Assembly (NCBI RefSeq): GCF_014529535.1
Contig: NW_023503409.1
Span: 5,456,390 to 5,520,389 of the forward strand
From: Bradysia coprophila
Taxonomy: Eukaryota > Arthropoda > Insecta > Diptera > Sciaridae
DNA: 64,000 nt
Direction: 5' to 3'
The position numbers were made by a program, and so were the translations under genes. This document shows, one piece after another, positions 10,327 to 23,100 of this stretch (its first letter is position 1; each line of letters begins with the position of its first letter). The notes under the pieces are model-generated. The model was not told the DNA's origin. It was given only the letters and a program-made list of their open reading frames with translations, and searched no databases.

Positions 10327-10440
10327 AACATGCATGATGGGTATTATGGGTATTATGGGTATAAGTAGTAATCTCCGTGTACAAAGAGTTAAAAGGGACT
10401 CTTAATGTCAAAAGTAAAGGGACTCATAACGTCAAAAGCA
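10327..10440 (+). repeat. Short tandem repeats (GGGTATTAT)n and an AAAGGGACTC doublet
   Basis: Three units of GGGTATTAT at about 10337-10362. Further on, two copies of a roughly 26-bp unit beginning AAAGGGACTC end at about 10440. Confidence 0.75.
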
Positions 10441-11145
10441 AAGCAAAGTTGAGTAATTACAATAATTACAAAATATAAATGAGAATTTTTTCATTGACTC
10501 TGAAGCATTGAAGGTTCCCATCACTCTCGTTGCGTTAGACCTTTCAATTGCCAAACTTATTCTCTGTTTTGTTCTTTTAATATACGTATGGACTCGGAAA
10601 TCCTTTATTGAAAGGAAGAGCTGGATGCAGATGTATTCGTGATCATTAATTGGGTTGCAAATCTTGAAATAATTTAGCCCTCACATCAGAGTTTCAACCA
10701 TTTTCTTTGTCAACATTTGGTACCCTGCATTCAATTTCACGGAGATTTTATCATGACATCGTACTTCGATGATTGTTGATTTTAAAAATTGTCCCTAATA
10801 ATTGTGAGAATATACCCACAGATGTAGCTGTAATTGATGACTGTTTGACACTTGGCGCATTTGGCCAAAGAGAGAAATAGAGAGGGGATCAGTGAATGAG
10901 AGTTGAAAATGTGCATTCAAATAATCAGTTTACCGCATTCTGTCTTACCTGCTGTGTGTTTTTTCAAGCGGTCAAGTGATTTTGTAAACAAAAAAGATTT
11001 TTGTTCGAACAAGTTAATGTTCTGTGCTTCCCGTTAAGAGTGTTTTGATTTTTATAATATTTCAGTAAAAAATATTCTTTTGAATTAAAACGACAAAATG
11101 ATGTAATTTGTGTTGTGTTGTTCTCAGACATATTGTGCTATAACT

Positions 11146-14100
11146 ATGGCAAATCTTCTCGAAAACAGTGAAGTGAGATTACCAAAAAGTGATAGCTCTG
11201 AATTTTCTCCGAACAATACGAAAAACAACGTGTCCCCAACTAAATCACCTGCATCATGTCAGTATTTTAAAAGTTCATTTGCACGGTCCTTGTCATTCAA
11301 CACCAATCAAAGTCAATCACTCGACTTTGAATTAAGTTTTCGAATATCCAAATGTGATACATCACCTGCGGAAGATATGGATTCATCAACGATGTTAGCG
11401 ACGGTGTTACCCGCTACACAAAAACCATTCTCAACCATACCGAAACGGAAATATACCTCAAACAATCGCTTACAGGTGAATAATTAAATGAATTTTATCC
11501 CTTCACATTATTTACGGGTTTCTTGCACTCTCAATCGTCCCCCAAATTATTTTATGAGTGGAATGTTTTAGGCTAATTATGTAATTTGGAGCGCTAATTC
11601 TGTAATAATTTCTAAATCTTTTCGTGGAAAAGCAGAGAGTTATTAGGAATTATTACCTAATATGCCTAATAATCAACAATTATTTAACCACAACCCAAGC
11701 ATCAGTCAAAGTTTATAACAAATGTTTTTGTTGTACTTAAGAAGAGGTATAATGATGAATTATTGCAAATTAAAATCAAATCTAACCATTTATGCTGGTG
11801 TAATTTGATGAAAATGTTCAAATTGAGATGAAACCATTTAAACTTACATAATTTTTTCTAATATTTCTTTAATAACCCATAAACTAATCGAGGCCTTAAT
11901 TCCGTTAGATGTCTGTTTGTAAGATTCTTTCACTCAACTCAACAAAATGCAGTTTAAAAAAACTTTCCTCCGTTTGCTAGGAAAAAGATTTACCAGATGT
12001 ACGTACATTCTCACTTTCTGTAAAGCACGAATCGCACAGGATCCGTTTACGAAAAAGTTCTCCGTTTTGCCACCGTTTACGATGAAACATTGAACACGAT
12101 TCAATTTCGTATACAGTTTCTCAGAAATTCATTTTGATTCACTGGCTTTTGCTGAATTGTCATGCAAACGGATAAACCAATTCCCCAACGGAGTGTAGTG
12201 CGATCCATGCTTTAGAATTAACCACTGAAGTGTAATGTACATATTTATGAGTTCAGTAAGAAAGCAATAAACACACAACAGGATTCACGAAATTTCACAA
12301 AAGAAGTGACATTTCCATTTATCCTTTCCAAGCGGTTTGATATATAGAACCACATGAATTACGAGAGTGTGGTAGCAACACATTAGTTGCTTTATACTCA
12401 CTTGTTGCAGTTAACAATGTGTTTAATCGTGCAAGGAAATAATGTTTTCTTCCCGGTAACCAAACACAGGAAAACTGGTTTCGCCGTCTTACATTTCCCG
12501 CTTATTAGTCCAATTTCCCGGTATACCGTGACGCCACGATAGCACATTTTTGTCCAAATGATGGACGATGTTGATCATGTTGTCTACCACATTTTGTCTT
12601 TGTTTGGCCAAAAATGTGCCGTCATGGCGTTACGGGGAAAAGCCGTTTTAGAGAACGTATTGGCCAAAAAATAAGTCAGTAGAGGGAGGGATTCTTCTGA
12701 AAAACAGAAGGCCGATATCGGACGCATTTTCTTTTGGATTTTTTTATATATGCCCAGTAAGGTATTCGACCCCAGAAGCCAAAACCAATTTCAAAAAAAA
12801 TCTTCGAAGCTTTTATGGCTAGTTATCCATACAGGGTCGTGTGGGGTGTCATTAGAAAGGTAATTGCATGTACTTCTGGGCAAATAGGGTTATTGGGGTT
12901 TGGAAGCATCTACGACGATTTATGAGAAGTTGAAATATTTAAGTTGTTAATTGAATCATCGTAGATGCTACCGAACTTCCGTAAGCTCTACTTTCCCTAA
13001 AAGTATATGCAATTGCCTTTCTAATGACATCCCACACGACCGTGCACGTTTCTAGTACTCGAGAAATTTCTGTGAGAAAAGTGTAAGTTTTCAGTCTTTT
13101 ACGGTTGAAAACTTCAACTGTACATATCTCAGTGTGGATGAATTTGTAGCCATGCAAGACGCTATTTGCCCCGGGAGTACATGCAATTACCTTCCTAATG
13201 ACACCCCACACGAGCCTGTACGGCTCGTGTAACTGGAGAAATTTTTGTTAATCAACTCACACTAGCCACACAAGCTTCGAAGAATTGTTTTGAAAGTTGT
13301 TTTGGCTTCTGGGTTCGAATACCTTTTTTTTTTATTTAATGCAGCTGTTTTACTAAGTAAAACACGCACGGGGGCCACCGTTTGGGCCCATTGTGCTAAG
13401 ACAATACCTTACCTCGAATACCTTACTGGGCACATATAAAAAATTCCAATAGAAAATGCGTCCGATTTCGGTCTTCTGTTTTTCAGAATTATAACTCGGG
13501 GCTAACGATTCTTTGAAAAAATGGCCGACCAAAAATAAGCCTGTGGAATTTGTGTCAGAACCAGATCCTACTCCTTCTTATTATGCATGGGCCTAGTGAA
13601 AAATATTCCAGTTTGATCGATTTTACATGAAGCTTCATGTTGAATTATTTTGATCAAGTCGAAACGAATGACAATTTTCGAAAATTTAAATTATTTGTCT
13701 ATAAACGAAACCAGGGCCGAACATTCAAATGTTTGTCTAGAATAGATTTTATTTGTAAAATTTTTGGTAGAAATGCATTGCTAAATATGTGTCGATTTGA
13801 TGCAACAATAGGTCTATTTCCGGTAAACTATTATTTGAAAGTTTTAAAATTTCGAACGTACAGCGAGATAATTAATTTGTAAGATTTTTCTTATAATGAT
13901 AACAGTCCAACAGATGTTTTATTACTTTTCGAAATTACATTGCATTTTAACAACGTTCGTTTCGTATATTTTTCTTTGCAGGAATCAAAGAATAAATCCA
14001 GTGAGATTGAGGTCTTGCGATTAAGAAAGGTTAGTATAAACAAACTTTGTTAAATATTATTATATTCGTACGAGAAACGAGAAGATATTTAGTTCAAGAC

Positions 14101-17100
14101 GGCGGAATGTATCTCTGCACTATACAAAAACGTTTCAGCAAAATATTATACACATATCGTGTTATAAGAGAATGGAATTTCATGCCTTTGTTTACGAGGC
14201 GCATAATATAAACTAATGCAACTAATGCTGTCATCTGTTATCGACAACGACAGTAATAATAAACGACAAGTTCTGACTAATAACGTGTTACATAGCAAAA
14301 ATCATGTTAAAAACAAATGAAGTAAAAGATTTCTGAAATCAACATATGAAAATCTTCGATCGAATGACGTAATAGATCAGATAGTAAAGCTGTTAATATG
14401 CTTGTCGCCTGTGAAAGGTTAATTGACAATAATGTTGCATAGTGTAAATAAGGGGATCTTGGTTGCATTTTATAATTGGAACATAAAACTGTTAGGTTTT
14501 GTTGATTCAAATTAATAGCCATAAAATATGAGTAACAAAAGACAATCTGAAATCTGGTTGTTAGAAATATTTCTCTGAAAAGAGAAAAAAAGAAGAAAAA
14601 AAAATGAAAAGTCATTCACAGTAACAAGTTCAACATAATTATACTACACAAAGAAGAAAAATCACTTAAGTACTCGGCAATTAAAACAACAACAACAACA
14701 TGCGTAGATTTTTAGACCCATTACCATTTTATACACACGAATTAAATTTAATTCAATCCCTGCTCTTAATAAAACGAATAGTTGGAATAAAAAATTCTGA
14801 ATTTTTTTTATCTACTCCACAACACACCGATGCACATAGAGCGGTTCACGCAAGAGCTGCGAAGTGTGACGGTTGATATCCGCTTATAGGCCCTAACATG
14901 TTTCGTTTTTAGTCCCATGTTTTACATTTTTATTAGATAATGATTCTCTTTTTTACGTTACAGAAAAAAAAAGTTTTATATTTTTTGTAGACACAATAGG
15001 AACCTTGTGATCTTTTATTCAAAATATACGTACGGCTCTAAATTGATAAAAAAAACCGTCCAAATAAAAGTAATGCACTTTGATTCGTCGAAGATTTAAT
15101 GTTAGTTTAGTTTTCGGTTGTTGTTCCGAAATTTATGTTTTCCTCAGAGATAATAGTGAACGAAACAACACGGTTAATTTATGGTAATTTATCGAATCAA
15201 ATGTAAAGTTTACGAGACATTACACATTTTCTGGATCCTAAAATTCGATGTGAATGACCACACATGAAGTCGTCAACTCTATTAATGTAAATTGGAGGAA
15301 ATCGATATGTTCACCTAGTGACTTGGTCAATCACATTTTTACATTTGATTTTTTTTAAATCGGGATTTACGTATCGGGATTTAATCAATAAATCTGTCAA
15401 TTTCTTTGTTTAAAGTACCGCCTAAAATTTGAATAAAAATCTTTTACTTCATTTGTTCAAACGTAGGCTTTGATATGTAAGGATACACTCAGCAGGGGCC
15501 ACCGTTTATTTTCCTTGTAGCTTTTGTTAACAGGTGATTCTGAGACTATATATGGTAACTTCTGGATCTGTTTGAGTGAATGTTTGAGTTTTTCTTACTG
15601 ATAAACAAGCAAATGAAGCGAAGATCAATGAAACGATCGATTTCAATACCACACAAATAGACAGGGATTCCATTTGATCGACATTTTAGCGTATAGCTCT
15701 TAGAAAACAAGTACAATTAACGATGCGATAAAAACCAGTATTGATTCGGTCTAAGTAAAATATGTAATAACTGCCCATGTGAAAGATATTGCAACGTCTA
15801 AGGACAAGATTTTTCTGTTTGCAGATAATTTATATGTCAAATTAATATTCAAATTTATATTGCTTACTGTTGACATTGAACCAGTCTACGGATAATCTCA
15901 TTTTATTCGTATAAAAATATGATAGCCAAACCGTTACATTTCGTATTAATAAACCCGTTTTATGTCGGTTACAGACACAATTCAATAATTATATTGTGGG
16001 CGACAAGAGTTATCTACTTATTTCACATCGCAATGTACTCCGCTTTAGGTTTAATAACAGATTGAGTGTGGCATTGTTCTAGTACCGAATGTACTGCATG
16101 CTCAAAAATTCTTTTTTTATTAAAACTTTATTCGAGATGCGTGTCATGTCTTGCAAGCATAGCTTGAGGATATTTAACTTATTGCAGAGTAGTTGAAAAA
16201 CTATCGAAATTGAACGTCTGGCATAAGGATTCGTTAACAATTACGTATATATGTAGCATAAGCTATTACATGTACCACACCTAAAATTAACATTAAAAGT
16301 CCATATATGTATCTGAATGTTTATCTTTGCTGGTAATCTGTAATGCAGCAGTTGCATTGAAATGTTCAAAAGATATGTTGATGCAACGTAAGCCATATAT
16401 TGAATTAAAACAATAAAATTAAAAAAATTGGTTGCAAAAGACGATGAAGCATTGCGATGCAATTTTTGTTGTGCTTCACATATCAAATGATATAAATTTG
16501 TGTACTCATGGAAGACTTTCATTTTCGTTGGTTTTTTCTCAGCGATAACTGAGATAAACATAAATGTTTTTGTCATAAAAATATATTATTATGTGCAGCT
16601 AGGTATGGTATGTAAATCTGTGACACGAAAGTTCTTTTTTTTTCATTCATTTAATTCGTGGTGGTTCAAATATCATTTCAAATAATAATAAATTCAATGG
16701 ATAAATATACTCATGGCTAAGATATCATCTGGCTTAAATTGCGCTGAATGAAGAAAAAAAGGTAATGAAAATCTAGAAAGTACATACATCGCGTCGTACA
16801 TATAATGCATACATGGTCGCATTTTATATTTATATTCGGCTCTATTATGCTACCTCTTTTTATTATAATCCAAGCTCTTTTTTTCATTTAAGATTCAGTC
16901 CAATTAAATTTCTTTACAATGTGACAAATTGCGTTAAATTTAATTGTGTTTTGTGTTTGTTAGAAACCAAGTTGGAGAAACTGCTACGTAATGCGGTTCC
17001 ATTAGGTTGAACATATGAGTAAATTCTATATAAAGTTTCGATGTAATTAGTTTTATTGTAATTGTACAATATGTGTGTACAACATAATGCCCTCACAATT

Positions 17101-20100
17101 TTTTGTTGCTTATTTCTTGTCTCATGGCTTCTGTTCGGTTTCTCTCTGACGATCACACATAGTATTGGTTCTTGGTTCTTTTCCCTACTAATTAACTAAT
17201 TACCGATAGTAATTATACCAAGAACCATTTTTACATCCAAGCGAAACGGTTTTAGAACCACAGCCCAATCGCTGTTTTTCTGATATTTTTTTCACCGACA
17301 ATGTATATCGTACGGAGCAATTAGGAGATATGAGTCGTCAAAATCTGCTAGTCATGCCCGTAATAACATCTTCGATGAAATTAATGTGCGGTCCAAAAAG
17401 TTTCCAAATTTAAACCTTCATAACATAATCATCGACGGCACCGCGATGTTATACAAATACCCGTCTGTATAGCATACTCAACTAAGGAAATGAATTATGT
17501 AACACTCCTCTAACATTGATAAAGTTTCAATTTCATTCAAATAATGAATCGGTAGTTAATTTCATTTTCATTTTCATTATGTTCACAGCTATAAACTTTT
17601 ACATGCTTCTCTTTATCAATAAGCAAAAGAAGTTTCTTCATGCATACAAATTCCGTTTGAAAAATGATCTTTTTGTTTGATGCGTTTATATTTTTACATA
17701 ATAATAATGTCGATACACAACCAATAGAGCAATCTCTTCCATATATGTGTGTTTTGGCGCCGGTAATAAATATCTAATTTAACTCAGTATATTCTCCATA
17801 TTTTGTCTTACGAAAAATGAACGTGTTTTGATCGTGAAAAATTCAATTTTATTTTAAACGCTTTGGTTATTTGGCATTCAAAAAACTTTCCATTTTCTTG
17901 TTCAACAAAATGCAGATTGTAATTTGCAGTTTTTTACAGCTATTTTATACGATTAGCCATGCACCTTTTCAATATATATGTAGAAAATCATGTGCTTGAA
18001 ACTGCGTATACAAGTTTGTATACACAAATGGAACTGATTTACAACTAATTATCGACTGGAATTCGGTAGTAGTATACATACAATGTTTGATCTGCAACCA
18101 ATCGGATGCAATTTTTTTAAAGAAACGAAAAAAAACGTTTGGATTTATTTAAAAATTCTTTTTTGTATGACATTCCAAAAGAGTTGGGATTTTAATACAT
18201 ATTCAAATATTAGACATCCTGAAAAGGACGTTTCGAAGTTCATTTCCTCGTCAAACGTCTAGTCATCTGTTACCGGTAACTGGCACGATGACAATAATGA
18301 GCAATATGCCAAACTAAGTTAAAATTTTTGTATAAATACTAAGCAAAGACTAGGACTAAAACACTAAACAAACAAAAGAAGTAAAAGATTTAATTAAAAT
18401 ATTTTGATATTCTTGCCGTTACACCTTGACTGATAAATATTGTGAAAGATGATAAAGTAATTATAATTTGAGTGGGTAAAATATCGAGTAAATGCTATTA
18501 AATTGGAGAAATTAGAGGAATTCGCAGTGTGAACAGATAAGTAAATACAAACTTATACCAGAGAAAATTAGGATGAATAGGCACATGCTGTCGAAAAATT
18601 TCTGCAAGTCGTTTCCCACTCGCCTAATCCTTCTAAAGAATGAAAGATTTTTAGTACAGTCGACGTCAGTGAAATTTATACGTAAAATTGCTTCAGCTGG
18701 TCAACTAATACAAACAAAGGTGCCCATGGTAGTGGTAAATCCGTATAAGGACGTACACCTATAAAAAAAAATATTTGGGTATGGTACCCGTGCAGTTCTT
18801 TTTACTACACAGCTGAACATTAGTTTTCAGCATATCTGTATATTGTACGTAATTGCTGAATTTTGAACGTAATGACAGTACTATGTACAGCTAAGATGTA
18901 CTACTGTTCTGTTACGTTAACAAATATACTGCTACGTTAACAAATGTACTTGTCCCGAATTTATACAGCAGAGCAGTACATGATTTGTGACAGATTCAAA
19001 GTACCATTCAGATGGACAATGTACACTATAGCTGAATGAATGCCAGTTTGAATGTAGTGGTCGTGAAAACTTCCATAATTTTAAATGAGACTAAACACTG
19101 CACGAACTTTCGAGACAATTTAGGAACTATTTGTAATTAGTAGAGGGGCATTTGGTGTCTAGCCATCCTAAATTATTAGCGAAAATGTTTTGATGGGATT
19201 ATTTTGAGTATTATTATTAGTAGTCAAAAAAACACTAATTAGAAATTTTTTAGGTCGCGGATCAACAAGGTTTTTTTAACAAACAAAATTTCGACCGCCA
19301 ATATAAAATCGGCGGTACAATAAAACAATCCGTTTCTTCGGCGACATTCCATGATTTTCAACAGAGATTGTATATAAAATATAAAATTAATTAAATAACG
19401 CGACACTTACGTGGAATCCGAAATATGAACGTTCGCGAGCTTTGTTAAGGTAAGTACAAGATGCACTTAATGACGATTCTTCTTCTTCTTCTATACGTCG
19501 GTTTTTCATTCATGCGTGCATTTGAACATACGAATAAAGAACCGACGTATATGTAGAAGAAGAAGAAGAATCGTTTTTTCGAATCTAGTACCTACGTTAA
19601 CAAAGTACGCGAAAGTTTAATTTTCGATGATGATTCCACGTAAATGTCGTGTTGTTTAATTAATTTTATATTTTATACACAATCTCCGTTGAAAATAATG
19701 GAAGAAATGAAGTGTTTATATTGTACCGCTGATTTTATATTGGCGGGTGAAATTTTGTTTGTTAAAAAAAACTTTGTTGACCTTGAATTTTTCTAATTAG
19801 TGTTTTTTTGACTACAAATAATACTCAAAATAATCCCATCAAAACATTTTTTATAAAATCCATAGGAAGGCAAATCACGTTTTTTGACGAAATGCCCCCC
19901 TACTAAATTCAGAAATTCAAGTTTTGAATAATAACGTATTTGAATAATGAAGGCTCAAGAAATTTTTTTAATAAATGACTTGGTAAATGATTTTGTTACA
20001 CTATAAACCTATTTTTTGACATTCGTAAATATCAATCTTTCTCTTCTGTTCGAAAGTTAGCACTTAAGGAGCACACGTTATTCCACGAATTTTGTCATAA

Positions 20101-23100
20101 ATGTAGCCGGCGAAAGAACTCAGCCTCGATGCTTGTGAGAAAAAGGCACTGATTAAGTAAATCCACGCAATCGATTCTTAACACATTTTCAAACAGTTTG
20201 CTAAAAAAAATGAATAAACAGCTTTTCCTAAGAAAAATTTCTCACTTTTAGTTTTCATTCGCATACAAAATCATGAAATGAAAAAACTGAAGTCTGCAAA
20301 CAAAGGATAACAAATTTGACGTACACATGTGTAGTACTAGTTGCGTTTTAACCGCTTTTGAGCGAGACAGTAATGACGTATTAGTAAAATTGACTATGTT
20401 GCTACCCTTAATTTTAATAAGCTTCTGTCAGACTGTTGGGTGTCTAAATAATATGTGACAAAAGCCCATCTGCCGGAAACTTAACTTTTTATTTCAAAAT
20501 ATTAATTCTTAGAATTATAGAATAGGAGAAGAAGACTTAAGTCTTACAATTTCCTAACAAATAATTTACAGAAAAAAAACTTCCTTCTTGAACATTTGGA
20601 AATTACATTACCACACAACAGTATTAAAATACGAGAACTTTTAAAGTTCAATTTCACAATACTGATCAACTGAACATTAATGTTCAGCAAGACAGTACAG
20701 TGGAGACGTACGATGTTATAAGATAGCTTTCCCATAATGTCTTCCAAACACAAGTACTGAGTTGGGACATGGGTAAGGTGGAGGACTGGAGTGTCGGAGG
20801 TCCCGAGTTCGAATCGCACGGACGGCGGTTTTTTTTTTTTTTTTAAATAAGTTGACGTAAATAAACGTACTAAATAGTTTAAAGATGAAAATTTATGAAC
20901 TCTGAATAATATTTTCTGTACAACTTTTATTTTTTGATGAGACAACCAATGTTCGCCCAACTGTACATTGATACAGCTGTACTGTAAATATTACTGCTAC
21001 GTTAACATAATGTACTTGTCCCGAATTTGTACAGTACATTCGTACAACGACTACAGCTGAGCTGGACAAAATTTTTATAGGTGTATGAGAAGTTTTATTT
21101 GGATGAGTGGACAAGCTGAAAAACATCTGAAGAAAATTCATGTCTAAATTTCACTTACATTTCCTGTATTCTTTGAAGTATGAAACCTGCTGTTCTGTCT
21201 GTAGTAAGAACCTACTTTAAAATTAGATTGCAAATCTACAGTCCTCCAAATTTCATACCCTGTTCCGTATACTGTTATGGAATGTCCAAGTGTGAGTTCA
21301 TGATAAATTTACCGTTGTTATATTTCAGAGAAAAAATTCTTAAGATTTTGTTTCGTTGAAATGAATTGTTTGTGATTAATAACAATCGCGAAAACTTCCA
21401 TTTCAATAAATGTGTCGATTCGTTTTTTAATATAGAATTACATTTTCAACAAGTGATTAATGATTTCTTCAAATTACGATTTAGTGCCCCCATATGGTGA
21501 CCTCTCTACTCTCAGAAAAAACGAGTGTTTCTCTCATTAGGCCTATTCAAATTGAAGAAAAGGCAAACATAAATTTAAATAAAATTCGATTTACAATAAG
21601 TAAACCAAATGAATCAGTGCGTTACACATTTTAAATAGTTTTTTTTTTTACTTCATTTTTTTTTTACTTTTTCAAGTTCTTCACCTCAGCTCTTCAATAA
21701 TATCCATAACATGTTCAGCATACATTATAATGCATATTTTCATTAGAAGAAAAGCGTATCTTTCTTATTACTTTTTTATATAAATAAATCATTTTATACG
21801 ACTCTGTATACAAGTACATTGAATTAATCTTCCGTTTTGGACTGATCACCAGCATTCCTGCGAAGAAACTTCGTACATTTTCAATGGTCTGTAATATTCA
21901 TTGTATGATTTTACCATAACCGTTGAATTGTCAGTGTAACCTAATCGTTTCTGACACAAAATTAATTGATCGTACACATATCTTTTTGCCTGTGCATAAA
22001 ATCAAATTGAATTAAAAAGACTTTTGCAGCTCGTTGTACGTATATGCATTTTTCGAAATAGAATTCCGCATTGCGACATATGAAAACATTGTGATTGTGG
22101 TGTACATTTTCAATATGATGTTTATGGATAATGTCAGACAGGGCAGAATAAACTGTACACATTTTGGGCTTGCACATTTGTTGCACATTATATATAATGT
22201 CAAAAGAAAAATGATATGGATTTGACTGGGTGATTTTTACTGTATGCAAATTTGATTTTGAAATTGCTTGCTGTGAACTGTTCGTTACAGAGACGAATAT
22301 GTGCAAGGATTTTGAAAGTAATTGTTGGTTTTTTGTGATTTTGACATGAGTACTAGACATCTAGACATGTTTTCTTTATATTTGGAATAAACCGAAACAT
22401 GTGAAATTGAATGAACTATTTTTTGTTTCTCAAAATATATTTCATTCAAAAATTATTTCTATATCTTCCTCCTTTATTTGTGTTCAATTACGTCCTATGC
22501 TCATTCAAACAGCATGTACAATAAGATAGTACGAAAAGGATAACCACATTTACACATTTACCGAAGCATAAAGAAATGTACTTGTTCAAAACAACATTTA
22601 TACGGGTTATTTCCCATATTTCTAGAACACATTTTATTGTATTGACAGAATATTTCCGTAAAATAATTAGCCGGACTGTTGAGGGTCATAAAAAGAAAGA
22701 AAATGTTTTGCGAAATAAAGAAGTAAGCCACCTGTTGCGGATGTGAAATGTAATTTTCCACTGAAGAATTATAATGTCTTGGGAATTTAAGCAAGGGTTT
22801 TGCTTTACATAATTTTTATTTCGACGGCTATAATGGTACCACTAAGTTTTTGTTCTGTCATTTTTGATATAAGATACACTAGAAACTTGGCAGAAACAGG
22901 TCAAAAATATTCGTCATAAGTTTAGAAAATATGCAGAGCTGTAAGCTGCATACCGAGGTAACTCAAAAGTCCAAATTCCTTGGGGGTAGTATGGTGCAAA
23001 TTACACAATTTCTAAACACGCTCTTACATATTGAGCACATACTGTATGCATTCCCTTGATTACAATTCCTTGACTCTATTTTAACCGACATAATTAATAA

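Larger units (their letters stand above)
9624..11145. other. Divergent intergenic region between ArfGAP1 and the coiled-coil gene
   Basis: It holds the 5' flanks of both genes, the foldback at 10061-10186 and small tandem repeats at 10327-10440. A splice-acceptor-like TGTTCTCAG lies at 11118-11126 just before the coiled-coil gene's ATG, so an upstream noncoding exon of that gene may lie here. No core promoter could be assigned with confidence. Confidence 0.5.
18754..21085. mobile_element. 2.3-kb TA-flanked element with short terminal inverted repeats
   Basis: The ends read TACACCTATAAAAA (18754-18767) and TTTTTATAGGTGTA (21072-21085). The outer TA on both sides would be the target duplication. 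A direct subterminal repeat (ACTGCTACGTTAACA then TGTACTTGTCCCGAATTT) occurs near 18928-18963 and 20994-21030. No transposase frame is readable. It encloses the foldback at 19140-19903 and a tRNA-like unit. The terminal match is short, so the boundary is plausible rather than proven. Confidence 0.5.

Noticed and set aside
20544..20960. 138-codon minus-strand open frame reading SVRFELGTSDTP
   Set aside because: It crosses the tRNA-like B-box and the T-run; such peptides are a known artefact of translating tRNA-derived repeats.
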